Origin: Marinobacter sp.
GTDB taxonomy: Bacteria; Pseudomonadota; Gammaproteobacteria; Pseudomonadales; Oleiphilaceae
Direction: 5' to 3'
Assembly: GCF_014859525.1 (NCBI RefSeq)
Contig: NZ_JACUUB010000008.1
Location: forward strand, 1 to 64,000
DNA: 64,000 bases
Part shown: positions 1 through 9,696 of the stretch, in pieces
Layout of the letters: each line of letters opens with the position of its first letter
How positions within the stretch are numbered: the first letter of the stretch is position 1
Translations under genes and position numbers: made by a program
The notes under the pieces: model-generated
Seen by the model: only the letters and a program-made list of their open reading frames with translations
Databases searched by the model: none
Told to the model about the DNA's origin: nothing

Positions 1-72
1 ATTGCCCGGGTTCTCGCCCGTCGTGATGGCAGCCAGGAGATTCTCTGGGAACAAAAAAAATCCGGCCTCTAG
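1..72 (+). CDS. C-terminal end of an unidentified gene (partial)
   Basis: Frame 1 is open from the window edge to a TAG at 70-72, giving a 23-residue tail that ends WEQKKSGL. The stop falls in the loop of the hairpin terminator at 56-84, the usual place for a gene end converging on the chemotaxis gene. The piece is too short to assign a family, and it could be a chance open frame. Confidence 0.35.
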   Translation: MARVLARRDGSQEILWEQKKSGL

Positions 73-84
73 GACCGGATTTTT
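56..84. terminator. Bidirectional rho-independent terminator
   Basis: AAAAATCCGG at 56-65 pairs with CCGGATTTTT at 75-84 around a 9-nt loop. The A-run on one side and T-run on the other give a U-tract in both directions. It would serve the minus-strand chemotaxis gene ending at 102 and the plus-strand frame ending at 72. Confidence 0.85.
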
Positions 85-101
85 CATAAACATCTGGAGC
101 G

Positions 102-2132
102 TCAGACTTTAAAAGCCTCCACAAGACGCTGCAGGGACGCCGTCAACTCAGACATTTGGCGAGAGCTCGCCAGTGTCTCTTCCGCGTTTGATGCTGTGCT
201 ATGCCCCAGCTCGCCGATGCGCTCTACGTTAACGTTGACGTTCCTGGTCACCGCCGACTGCTCTTCTGCTGCCTGGGTAATCTGATGACTCATGTCGACG
301 ATCTGTGTGATACCTGCCGCAATTCTGTCCAGGGCCTCAGTGACTTCGCCAGATTTCTGCACCGTCTGCTCGGTAGCCTCGTGACTACTGGTCATGGCCG
401 CAACGGCTTCCTTGACCCCGCCCTGCAAGCGGGAAATCATTCCTTCGATTTCTTCGGTTGATTTGTGTGTACGCTGCGACAGTGAGCGAACCTCATCCGC
501 CACCACCGCAAACCCGCGGCCCTGCTCCCCGGCTCTGGCCGCTTCTATGGCTGCGTTCAGGGCCAGAAGATTGGTCTGCTCGGCAATGGCCTTGATCTCT
601 ACCAGTACCTGACTGATGTTCGCGCTGTCGGCGCTGACCCGATTAATCACATCAACCGCCCCTGCGATTTCAGACGACAACCGGTTGATGGTCTCAACGG
701 TATTGGCAACAACCTGGCGCCCGGTTTCAGTATCCCGCTCGGCGCTGCCAGCACTGTCTGCAACCCGGTGCGCGCTTTCGGTCACCTCATTGACCGCACC
801 AACCATCTGGCCCATGGCCTCATTGATCTGCCCTGTCTCGTCCATCTGGCGAGCAACCGCGTCGCTGTTTGCTGAAGCCGTATCATTAACTTTGACTGCC
901 TGCCGGTCAACATCGTTCGTGGTGGTACTCACCGATCGAATCAGCTCGGCAATGCGGTCCGTCATATTGTTGAATTCGGTAGTCAGTTCGCCGAGCTCGT
1001 CCCGGTTGTTCAACTGAATGCGAGTGGTCATGTCACCGGCAGCCACGCTGCGGGCAGCGGTGCTGAACCGGTTGATCGCCGTCCTGACTGACATAAAAAA
1101 GCCGACATAGAGGTAAACCACGAGCACCATGACTGCAATCAGAGCACCGATGATCAGGCGACGCTGGCCAGTCTCGCGGTTCAGCCGTTGTTCGAGGTTA
1201 CCGGCGACCACCTCAAAAATACTGTCGATCAAGGTATCGTAATGACCGAGCTGACCAGTCACCGAAGAATCAAAATCTTGCCAGGGCAACTCAAGACGCA
1301 TGGGGGTAATGATGCTGGTATCAATTTGCTCACGAAGCGTCAGCAGGCTCTCATCTACCCTCGCCAACGCACCACCGGCCTGGCTTGCCAGCCGTGGCGA
1401 CGTTTCGGCCGCTACTGACAAGGAGGGCGACAGGAGCGAACTCCGGTTGATCAACTGATCGTAGATTTCATTAAGAATCTCGCTCAAGCTGTAGCCTACC
1501 TGACCATCCAGCAGAGCATAAATGCCATAGGAACGCGCCCGGCCAATCGCCGTTCTGGCTTCCGGCAAAGCATTTCGAACCAACCCCAGTAATAAAAGAT
1601 TCTCCCGTGAAGCACCCTGCCCCAGGCCCGAAATCTCAATGGTTGCAGGCAGTAATGCCATCACCTTTTGAACAAATTCCTGGTAATACTTGAACTGTGG
1701 ATCGATATTGCCCTGGTAGTTGTTGTTTTCCTTCAGTTCGATCCATTCAGCCTCCAATGCCCGTACCTGATCGCCCCACGACCCGGATGCATCAAACGAT
1801 CGATCCGGGCCTGTGAGATCAGACATCAAAACATCAATGCGGTCGGCGGCGGCCCGGGCGCTCTGAAGCAATGCTGGCTCATCTTTAAGAATACCTGGAG
1901 CCTGATAGTCCCGGTAATCCATCGACGCAGACAGCAACTGGTCAACCTTGCGCAACTCAGCAAGGCCTTCTACACCACGGGTCATGGTTTGCACGGATTG
2001 ATTCAGGCTGGAAATCACCAGCCAGGACAGGACGAGGATGGGTCCCAAGAACAAAATACTGATGAGGCTGAACTTGTAGACCATCGGCAGCCGGTTCATC
2101 AGGGTAATCGCTGGATTGATCAAATAGTTCAC
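102..2132 (-). CDS. Methyl-accepting chemotaxis protein
   Basis: This 676-residue transmembrane chemoreceptor would signal through CheW/CheA to the flagellar motor. One membrane segment lies at about residues 18-40. A large, mostly helical periplasmic sensor follows, and a second membrane segment lies at about 326-350. A HAMP domain comes next, then the long cytoplasmic signalling coiled coil with the hairpin-tip motif [19 protein letters not shown]. It starts at a GTG (2130-2132) behind a GAGGG Shine-Dalgarno. There is no C-terminal pentapeptide tether for CheR/CheB; the protein ends EAFKV. A chemotaxis transducer also sits beside ampE in Pseudomonas. The ligand cannot be read from the sequence. 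Confidence 0.95.
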   Translation of the reverse strand: MNYLINPAITLMNRLPMVYKFSLISILFLGPILVLSWLVISSLNQSVQTMTRGVEGLAELRKVDQLLSASMDYRDYQAPGILKDEPALLQSARAAADRIDVLMSDLTGPDRSFDASGSWGDQVRALEAEWIELKENNNYQGNIDPQFKYYQEFVQKVMALLPATIEISGLGQGASRENLLLLGLVRNALPEARTAIGRARSYGIYALLDGQVGYSLSEILNEIYDQLINRSSLLSPSLSVAAETSPRLASQAGGALARVDESLLTLREQIDTSIITPMRLELPWQDFDSSVTGQLGHYDTLIDSIFEVVAGNLEQRLNRETGQRRLIIGALIAVMVLVVYLYVGFFMSVRTAINRFSTAARSVAAGDMTTRIQLNNRDELGELTTEFNNMTDRIAELIRSVSTTTNDVDRQAVKVNDTASANSDAVARQMDETGQINEAMGQMVGAVNEVTESAHRVADSAGSAERDTETGRQVVANTVETINRLSSEIAGAVDVINRVSADSANISQVLVEIKAIAEQTNLLALNAAIEAARAGEQGRGFAVVADEVRSLSQRTHKSTEEIEGMISRLQGGVKEAVAAMTSSHEATEQTVQKSGEVTEALDRIAAGITQIVDMSHQITQAAEEQSAVTRNVNVNVERIGELGHSTASNAEETLASSRQMSELTASLQRLVEAFKV

Positions 2133-2178
2133 GCTGCCCTCGCTGATTCTAATAACTGAATCGTTATTCTTTCTTTTA

Positions 2179-2205
2179 TTATCGCCTAAGGTCTCAAAAA
2201 CTAAA
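2179..2205 (-). promoter_or_regulatory. Sigma28 (FliA) type promoter for the chemoreceptor
   Basis: On the minus strand, TTTAGTTT (2198-2205), an 11-nt spacer and GGCGATAA (2179-2186) match the enterobacterial FliA consensus TAAAGTTT-N11-GCCGATAA at 6/8 and 7/8 positions with exact spacing. The -10 lies about 47 bases upstream of the GTG start. This ties the receptor to the late flagellar regulon. Confidence 0.8.
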
Positions 2206-2246
2206 TCACCATTAAGTGTTATTCTGTAACGTTGTTTGCCAAAACT

Positions 2247-3134
2247 TCACACTACCCCTGCGATCACCAACAGCGCCACACCACAAATCCAAACCAGCAT
2301 ACTGCGGTTCAGAAGACCACGTATGGCATCCAGGCTTCGACCGCCAAAGTCGGCCCACTCATCCGGATGGAGTCTTGCAAACTGTTCCGGATCAAGCGCA
2401 TACCCGGTTAACGACCCGTGCGCTGAAATCATGAGGATTTCTTCCGTTTTTCTTCCAAAACCGGGCAGCACCTTGCCCGCTTCTCGCACCCAACCCGCCA
2501 GGTCACCGGCCAAACCAAGCGTACAAGACAGCAAACGTGCCGGAATCCAACTGGCCATATCCGCCAGTTTCTGGAATTTTGGGCGAGCAGCATTTTGCGG
2601 CCACTGCTCTGCCAGCGCCACCAAACCACGGGCAATCAGAGCCGCACCGATACCTCCAACCACGTACCAGAAAGCCACCAGGAAAAAGCGCTCAAAAATA
2701 GCGATCACGAGGGCCTTTGAAAGTGAACGGTGCATGGCCTCAGGCGATAACGCCGCCCCACGCTCTTCTGCAGGAAATCGATCCTGAACCTGGCGCCACG
2801 CCCCTTGCATATCACCGCGAGCCCAGGCATCGGAATAGCCAGCCAGCAGCTGCCGCCAGCCCGGCGTGCCCATTAACAAAACCAGTATGATCAGTTCAAG
2901 GGGGTAGGCTGCAAACCGGAAACCAATCCAGCTCAACCCCCATACAAGCCCCAACAGTATAATCCCGGGCACGACCACAAGAGCCAAACCCATGCGGATC
3001 GTCTCTTCGTCACCGGCTCGAATCATTGATCCCCGGTGAAACCAACCACGAAACATCACATCACTATCCAGCCGTCCAAGACGATCCAGCCGGCGCCTTA
3101 TGAGATAAGCCAACAGAAAAACGACGAACACCAT
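2247..3134 (-). CDS. ampE: AmpE-family membrane protein
   Basis: AmpE is an inner-membrane protein encoded with AmpD in the muropeptide-recycling and beta-lactamase-signalling locus; its biochemical role is not firmly established. The product is 295 residues (the family is about 280-290). It has hydrophobic segments near the N-terminus, at about 45-75, at about 140-175 and at the very C-terminus, and the family-like ERFFLVAFWYVVGG stretch. The ATG at 3132-3134 directly abuts the ampD stop codon (3135-3137), so the two genes form a tight operon. The call rests on similarity to AmpE and on the neighbour. Confidence 0.9.
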   Translation of the reverse strand: MVFVVFLLAYLIRRRLDRLGRLDSDVMFRGWFHRGSMIRAGDEETIRMGLALVVVPGIILLGLVWGLSWIGFRFAAYPLELIILVLLMGTPGWRQLLAGYSDAWARGDMQGAWRQVQDRFPAEERGAALSPEAMHRSLSKALVIAIFERFFLVAFWYVVGGIGAALIARGLVALAEQWPQNAARPKFQKLADMASWIPARLLSCTLGLAGDLAGWVREAGKVLPGFGRKTEEILMISAHGSLTGYALDPEQFARLHPDEWADFGGRSLDAIRGLLNRSMLVWICGVALLVIAGVV

Positions 3135-3707
3135 TCAGGCAATCTCCTCATCGGTCAACAGCGCCTTAAAAAAAGACCAGTCGAACGCTGGCCCAGGATC
3201 GGTCTTACGACCCGGTGCAACATCACAATGTCCGGCAACCCGGTTTTCAGTAACGTCAGGCCACGCCATCATCGTCAGCCTGGCGATATACGCCAGCGCC
3301 TGATATTGCTCCGGCGTGTAGGGAATATCGTCGGTGCCTTCAAGCTCGATGCCGATGGAGAAGTCATTGCACTCATCTTGCCCCCTAAAGCAAGAGCGGC
3401 CAGCATGCCAGGCCCGATCAAAACAGCTGACAAACTGAACAACAGAGCCATCCCGCCGAATCAGCGCATGAGCCGATACCTGCAGTGCTGCAATGCTTTG
3501 AAAATAGGGATGGGCCGCCGGATCCAGCCGGTTACAGAAAAAATCTTCGATCTCGGGGCCGCCAAACCGACCCGGGGGCAAGCTGATGTTATGGACAATC
3601 AGTAAAGAGATCGCTGAGTTCTCGGGCCTGGGACCGAAATTCGGTGAAGGTGCCCATCGGCTGCCAGGGTAGCGGCCGGTCAGCCTCAAGTGCTCCGCCA
3701 GGGCCAT
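3135..3707 (-). CDS. ampD: 1,6-anhydro-N-acetylmuramyl-L-alanine amidase AmpD
   Basis: This cytosolic zinc amidase cleaves the peptide from anhydro-MurNAc muropeptides during cell-wall recycling. The start at 3707 gives 190 residues, close to E. coli AmpD (183). The frame stays open upstream to 3803, but that extension has no counterpart in the family. Visible motifs are the zinc histidine in VHNISLPPG (about residue 39), the catalytic-region IELEGTD, and GHCDVAPGRKTDPGPAFDW with the second zinc histidine and aspartate. AmpD loss is known to raise AmpR-driven beta-lactamase in other gammaproteobacteria; no ampC/ampR pair lies in this window. Confidence 0.97.
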   Translation of the reverse strand: MALAEHLRLTGRYPGSRWAPSPNFGPRPENSAISLLIVHNISLPPGRFGGPEIEDFFCNRLDPAAHPYFQSIAALQVSAHALIRRDGSVVQFVSCFDRAWHAGRSCFRGQDECNDFSIGIELEGTDDIPYTPEQYQALAYIARLTMMAWPDVTENRVAGHCDVAPGRKTDPGPAFDWSFFKALLTDEEIA

Positions 3708-3854
3708 GGTCGCCGGCGGGCAATGACGATCTTTGTTGACGGAATCGGAATTTCGCAAGAGGCATCCACAGTCGCTAAGTGATTGTCTGGTCGATTGAAT
3801 CACAAAGCGACTGTCGATGCTACGGAGCCTGCGGCCCTCCGCTCGCGGCGTGAA

Positions 3855-6158
3855 TCAGTCTTTCCGGTTGTGCCTCAGGTTATCAATAATGGATTCCAGC
3901 GCCCGATCAAAGATCAGTCCATCATCCAGCATGGTCAGCACGCCGTCCTGAAGCGCGGTAGCCAGGTCGTCACGGTGATATTCCGCGACTTTCGCACCGC
4001 TGCGATTAACAAAGATGTATTTGCCCGTGGCTTTGATGAAGGCTGCCAACTTACAACGCAATCGAACATCATCACGAACCAACTCAACCCAAGAGCCAAC
4101 CCGCAACCGGTCTGCACGATCCAGCCATTCGGCCGAGACGACGGGCGTCTGCAGCTCATCCTTTACAACGGCAGCGACCTCTGGCAACAATTCCGGAGCA
4201 GAATGGACCCTCTCCGCCTTTGCAGCCACCGTTGCGGGCTCGCGGGTAACGGCTAAACTCTCAAACGGATTGGCATCCGATATTGTCTCAACCTCCCTCG
4301 CGGAGGCGGCAGCAGCAGACTCCGGCTTTTGCTGTCCCTCGACCGGCGCTGTTACCAGCTTCTGAAAGACATCCACGTGAGCAAGCTCAAGATCTCGGAT
4401 GGCGGTGTCCGTCGAAAAGGGATCCCAGGAAATTTCCTGCAGTGCTCGCCGCAGCTCTTCGACCACCTCCGGAATCGCCCTGAGAAGTTCTGAGCGGGTG
4501 TTACCCGAGACCGGCGCTGGATCAACACTCCAGATCAACCGCTCAGTAGCCGCGCAAGCAGATTGCCACTGATCGCTGTCCTCGCCCTGACGCAACACAA
4601 CCCACTGCAGATATCGGGTCCAGGGTTCAGTGAGGATCTGCATTACGGGTGCCGGAATATCACGACCGGCCGATTCTTCACTGACCAGACTGGTCGCAGC
4701 CTGGCTCGCACGCTCCTGGCGGGCCCTGCCCTCTTCTGCATCTTTAAGCCGCTGCTCAACCAACTCCCGACGGCGCCGGTCAAGGTCCATAAAATGCCCG
4801 AAATCTTTGAGCAACTCATCGAACAAACTGACATTGTCGGTAAATTCACTCAAAACCCGATCAACAACTTCTTCGATCTTTTCGCGCAGCGGGTCTCGCA
4901 TTCCGGGCCGCTTTTCAGACCAGCCAATCGCAGACAGCGCCATCTCGTTCAGGAGTTTGCGAACGGGGTGGCCACCCCGATTGAAGAAGTTTCGATCGCT
5001 GAGAGCCACCTTCAACACCGGGATCTGAAGCCGGCTGATCAACGATTTCATCACTGAGTGCAACTGACGATCTTCCAGAATGAAGTCAAACAGCATCGAG
5101 ACCAGATTGATGACATCACCATCCACCTGCCCCAGCGATACGGCCTTGCCACCCGGCTCTTGCAACACCGAGACAATCTGCTGCCTGAGCGGTATCACGT
5201 GTGCACCATCATGGCCCCGAAAACTGCTCTGCAGACCGTTCAGGCGAACCATCAAACCGCCCGTATCCAAGGTGATGCCGCCAAGCGGCGAACTGCTGCC
5301 AGGAACAGCCTGGTCACCTTGATGCAAGAGCGCGCTCAGTTCTGAGAATGTCGGCGAGCGCGAGCCGCCTGGAATATCTCCGTAGGTATCAGGCGTTGTC
5401 GTCGAGGCTGGTGGTACCGGACCCTGCCCCTGATTGGTGTTGCGACCGGCAACTGACGCACTTCCACCCGGGGGTCGCTTCATATCCGGTAACACACCTT
5501 CCGCAATCAGCGTCTTGTTGGCTTGTTCATAGAAGCCCGCGAGCTTATCGACCAACAGTCGCTCAAACAGCTTCAAAACAACCAGTTTGGCACGGATATC
5601 AATCTCCAGGTCTGCACAGGCCTCAGAGATAGCACCACAGATGACTTCGGGGCTGAGCGGCATCTGATCGTCCGACAGCTTGATATCTGGTACAAGATGG
5701 CGCACACGGGCTGCCAGCATACGCACCGGTTCCTGATATTGGTTACGTAACTTGGTGAGCAGGTTTTCGATGGCAACTTGCTGCTCCAGCTCGGAATGGT
5801 CGAGCAGGCTCAGGGAGTCCTGGTCCACCTCTTCCAGCGAAGCTGCAGAATGAAGGGGCTTAAACCGGCCAGTCTCATTGAACGCCTGGCTGATATACTG
5901 AAGCATGGAGACCGTGATCGACTTACGACGCAGTCGCAATTCACGCATGGCATCGAAATACGCAGCCTGATCCTGGTTTGAACCGGCTCGGTCAGACAAC
6001 GTGAACAGGCTATCATCCGCTCGCTCAAAAAATGATGACAGCAACGCTTTCAGCGACTGCCCCGATGCGTCACGCAACCTGATAAGTGCTGGCGGCAGCG
6101 AAAACCGGCTTAGCGGTTTCTGGCCGGATAAACGGACAACCTTGTTATCGTGCGCCAT
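3855..6158 (-). CDS. DUF1631 family protein
   Basis: This 767-residue protein resembles the DUF1631 family, which sits between ampD and nadC in Pseudomonas (sometimes mis-annotated there as a thymidine phosphorylase). It is mostly helical and strongly charged, with a low-complexity Pro/Gly/Ser/Thr linker around residues 225-270. A conserved-looking C-terminal region near residues 675-750 includes LRVGSWVELVRDDVRLRCKL. There is no signal peptide or membrane segment, so it is probably cytosolic. No catalytic motif is apparent and the function is unknown. Confidence 0.85.
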   Translation of the reverse strand: MAHDNKVVRLSGQKPLSRFSLPPALIRLRDASGQSLKALLSSFFERADDSLFTLSDRAGSNQDQAAYFDAMRELRLRRKSITVSMLQYISQAFNETGRFKPLHSAASLEEVDQDSLSLLDHSELEQQVAIENLLTKLRNQYQEPVRMLAARVRHLVPDIKLSDDQMPLSPEVICGAISEACADLEIDIRAKLVVLKLFERLLVDKLAGFYEQANKTLIAEGVLPDMKRPPGGSASVAGRNTNQGQGPVPPASTTTPDTYGDIPGGSRSPTFSELSALLHQGDQAVPGSSSPLGGITLDTGGLMVRLNGLQSSFRGHDGAHVIPLRQQIVSVLQEPGGKAVSLGQVDGDVINLVSMLFDFILEDRQLHSVMKSLISRLQIPVLKVALSDRNFFNRGGHPVRKLLNEMALSAIGWSEKRPGMRDPLREKIEEVVDRVLSEFTDNVSLFDELLKDFGHFMDLDRRRRELVEQRLKDAEEGRARQERASQAATSLVSEESAGRDIPAPVMQILTEPWTRYLQWVVLRQGEDSDQWQSACAATERLIWSVDPAPVSGNTRSELLRAIPEVVEELRRALQEISWDPFSTDTAIRDLELAHVDVFQKLVTAPVEGQQKPESAAAASAREVETISDANPFESLAVTREPATVAAKAERVHSAPELLPEVAAVVKDELQTPVVSAEWLDRADRLRVGSWVELVRDDVRLRCKLAAFIKATGKYIFVNRSGAKVAEYHRDDLATALQDGVLTMLDDGLIFDRALESIIDNLRHNRKD

Positions 6159-6226
6159 GTAATGCTCCAGATTGTATTCAGCGATGAAGCTCGGGATTTC
6201 TGTTACCTACATCATACGGCCGATGA

Positions 6227-7222
<996 letters not shown>

Positions 7223-7237
7223 AACAAACTGCGCAAC

Positions 7238-7579
7238 TCAGGCCCCGGACAACAGCCGATCCATCTCTTCAAGGGCCTGCACCAGGCCCCGCCCCGAGAG
7301 TTGCTGACCTCGGAAATACTCTTCGGCCATTGGTGCAATACCAGACACAGACGGCAGTGGATGGCCGCTTTCGATCAGCACCTTCATCTTTTGCAGAAAC
7401 ACGAACTGCAGCCACTGCGGGAATGACATCGTGTCCAGGCAAAAAGGTTCGGCGCTCTGAAAGGCAGCTTCCGGCGGGGAGACTGACGCCCAGACATCAA
7501 GTCGTCGGAGCTCAATTTCAATCTGCAACAGGCTGTCGGTAACCCGATCAAGATGGCGTTCGCGGGTAGTCATGCTCAT
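7238..7579 (-). CDS. YqcC family protein (DUF446)
   Basis: This 113-residue soluble, helical protein fits the YqcC/DUF446 family by length and by the DTMSFPQWLQFVFLQKM segment followed by a GIAPMAEEYF-like region. The biochemical function is not established. It lies 4 bp downstream of the ParA-like gene and probably shares its transcript. It converges on nadC with a 15-bp gap that holds no visible terminator. Confidence 0.85.
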   Translation of the reverse strand: MSMTTRERHLDRVTDSLLQIEIELRRLDVWASVSPPEAAFQSAEPFCLDTMSFPQWLQFVFLQKMKVLIESGHPLPSVSGIAPMAEEYFRGQQLSGRGLVQALEEMDRLLSGA

Positions 7580-7583
7580 GAAA

Positions 7584-8381
7584 TCAGTCAGCCAAGGGTT
7601 CTAGTTCAACAGATTCACCATGGAGCACACGGTAAAGATCCTCATACTGACGGGTCAGCGCGTGTTTCGGGGCCATGTGAATCAATGGCTGCCGGCTTTG
7701 ATGGGATTCTTTCATTTTTACCGAGCTGGACAAACGGACGGGCAACACGGGCAGGCCCTCGGCGATCAACTCCTTTACCAACTGTTTTGGCAAGCTGGCT
7801 CTGGGCTGGAACTGGTTGGCAATAATCCCCTCTACCACCAACTCCGGATTGTGATCTTCCTGAAGCTCCCGGATTTCATGCAGGATGCTGTATAGCGCCT
7901 GACGTGAGAAATCATCGCAGTCAAAAGGAATCAGGCAGCGCTGCGCCGCAATCAGCGCAGAACGTGTGTAAAAGTTCAGTGCAGGCGCAGTATCAATGTA
8001 AATCTCGTCGAACGACTCGCCGAGTTTTTTCAGATACTCACGAAGCTTATAAATCTTGTGCTTTGCTTCCAGCTTACGCTCCAGAAAGTCCAGCTCCGGG
8101 CTCGATGGCAGAACAAACAGATTATCAAAAGACGATGCATGCACGAACTCGTCCGGGCGACGGTTAAACATACTAAAGGCAACCGTCTGCTCAAGAAGAT
8201 CGGCGGCCGTATCTTTCAGCTCTGCTGATGGCTTGCCCAACAGGTAATGCGTTGAGTTGCCCTGCGGGTCCAGGTCGACCACCAGGGTACGCTTGCCCCG
8301 GGCCGCACTGATGGCTGCCAGGTTGCAGGTAATACTGGATTTTCCTACACCACCTTTCTGATTGAAAACAACCCGTCTCAT
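7584..8381 (-). CDS. ParA/MinD-type P-loop ATPase (orphan)
   Basis: This 265-residue ATPase has the deviant Walker A motif FNQKGGVGKSS at the extreme N-terminus, VVDLDPQGNSTHY (Walker A' region) and IYIDTAPALNFYT (Walker B). That places it in the Soj/ParA branch. No ParB-like gene or parS-like repeat is adjacent, so it is probably not the main chromosome partition protein. It may position another cellular component. It sits between hda and yqcC on the same strand. Confidence 0.9.
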   Translation of the reverse strand: MRRVVFNQKGGVGKSSITCNLAAISAARGKRTLVVDLDPQGNSTHYLLGKPSAELKDTAADLLEQTVAFSMFNRRPDEFVHASSFDNLFVLPSSPELDFLERKLEAKHKIYKLREYLKKLGESFDEIYIDTAPALNFYTRSALIAAQRCLIPFDCDDFSRQALYSILHEIRELQEDHNPELVVEGIIANQFQPRASLPKQLVKELIAEGLPVLPVRLSSSVKMKESHQSRQPLIHMAPKHALTRQYEDLYRVLHGESVELEPLAD

Positions 8382-8420
8382 GTCGTCTCTCCAATGGCCA
8401 TTATCGTTATTAATCCGTTA

Positions 8421-9119
8421 TTACCACCCCATGACGGTCTTCACGAAAGGGATGGTCAATCTCCGTTGAGCCTGCAGCGAGTTCTCATCCAGAGTATCCA
8501 AAAGCCCCAACAGGTCACCCAAACGGCGGGGCGCTCTACGCATGATAAAACCGGCCACGTCCTCACTCATCACCATGCCGCGCTGCTCGGCCCGCGCTAT
8601 CAGAATTCTGAGCTTATCTTCATCCCTGTAAACACCCAGCTGAATCATCAGGCCATGAGCCATCCGGGAGCCCAGATCCGCCAACCCAAAGGGCAGTGCG
8701 GCCGGCACTTCCGACAGCGCGACCAGTAACAGGCTGGCCCTATCCAGGACGCGGTTGTATAAATGAAAGACCGCCTCTTCCCAATCATCGTTGCCGGCGA
8801 TCAGATCCAGGTCATCCAGACACACAAGATCGTGAGATTCAAGACCAGTCAGGGCCTCAGGCCCGAAAGGCATCAACTCCTGAATACTGATGCAGAGAGC
8901 TCTTCGTCCGCGCTGTTCCGCAAAATGGCAGGCGGCCTGCAACAAGTGACTCTTGCCCGTATCGGAATCACCACAGATGACCACCACCGGCACGCCGGAC
9001 GGCTGCTGACACACAGCCTCCAACCGTCGAGCCGCTTCACGATTTCGGTCACCATGAAAATTGTCAAATCGGGCATCATCGCGAAGCTTGACTCCGAGCA
9101 CCATCTGCGAAGTGGTCAT
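8421..9119 (-). CDS. hda: DnaA regulatory inactivator Hda
   Basis: Hda is an AAA+ protein that, with the DNA-loaded beta clamp, stimulates hydrolysis of DnaA-bound ATP and so prevents re-initiation. Starting at the ATG 9117-9119 gives 232 residues. The frame extends upstream, but that part overlaps the next gene. Visible features are a clamp-binding-like QMVLGV near residue 5, Walker A GDSDTGKSH, Walker B LVCLDDLDLI and a C-terminal DnaA-like lid region. The start overlaps the preceding stop by ATGA, indicating translational coupling to the phosphatidyltransferase. Confidence 0.95.
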   Translation of the reverse strand: MTTSQMVLGVKLRDDARFDNFHGDRNREAARRLEAVCQQPSGVPVVVICGDSDTGKSHLLQAACHFAEQRGRRALCISIQELMPFGPEALTGLESHDLVCLDDLDLIAGNDDWEEAVFHLYNRVLDRASLLLVALSEVPAALPFGLADLGSRMAHGLMIQLGVYRDEDKLRILIARAEQRGMVMSEDVAGFIMRRAPRRLGDLLGLLDTLDENSLQAQRRLTIPFVKTVMGW

Positions 9120-9676
9120 GAGCGTTTGGCTCTCCAGGCGCGCGCGCTCCACACAACGGTGTAATGGCAACCACTGAACACAGCAGACGCAGCCACCAAC
9201 AGGACGCCTGCCTCCATCACCCAGGAAGGCATTGGCAGTCCTGCCATCAGAATAATGATCGCCAGAACGACCAGAACCTGAACAAAGGTGTTGATCTTTC
9301 CGGGAATGCTCGGCTCCATTTCAAAGCGCCCTACCCCGTAGTGGTAAAGGAGCCCACCGGCAACAATGACCAGATCGCGCCCAAGCACCACAGCAAACAG
9401 CCAAAGCGGAAGCACACCGGTAAACGTCAGCATTAAATACGCCGAGATTAGCAGCGCTTTGTCCGCCAGGGGGTCTGCAATCGCCCCCAGTCGGGAGCGC
9501 CAGTTAAAATGACGAGCCAGAAAACCATCGAGGGCATCTGTGGTTGCGGCAACCGCAAAAATGACCAGTGACAGCCGATAACTGCCTTCCAGCAAGGCAC
9601 CGGCGAACGGGATGATGAGTAGAATTCGCAGGAACGTCAGAGCATTGGGAATCCATCGCCAGCGGTGCAATGTCAC
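9116..9676 (-). CDS. CDP-alcohol phosphatidyltransferase family membrane protein
   Basis: This 186-residue integral membrane enzyme has the full CDP-alcohol phosphotransferase signature: D47xxD50G51xxA54R55, then eight residues, G64xxxD68xxxD72. The family transfers a phosphatidyl group from CDP-diacylglycerol to an alcohol. PgsA-like glycerol-3-phosphate transfer is plausible from size and hydropathy (about 5-6 membrane segments), but the acceptor is not determined. It is translationally coupled to hda. The housekeeping pgsA usually lies beside uvrC, so this may be a second family member. Confidence 0.85.
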   Translation of the reverse strand: MTLHRWRWIPNALTFLRILLIIPFAGALLEGSYRLSLVIFAVAATTDALDGFLARHFNWRSRLGAIADPLADKALLISAYLMLTFTGVLPLWLFAVVLGRDLVIVAGGLLYHYGVGRFEMEPSIPGKINTFVQVLVVLAIIILMAGLPMPSWVMEAGVLLVAASAVFSGCHYTVVWSARAWRAKRS

Positions 9677-9696
9677 GAACGGACCTCCGATGCCGT

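Noticed and set aside
3708-3803. N-terminal extension of AmpD
   Set aside because: The open frame has no family similarity, and the ATG at 3707 gives the normal AmpD length.
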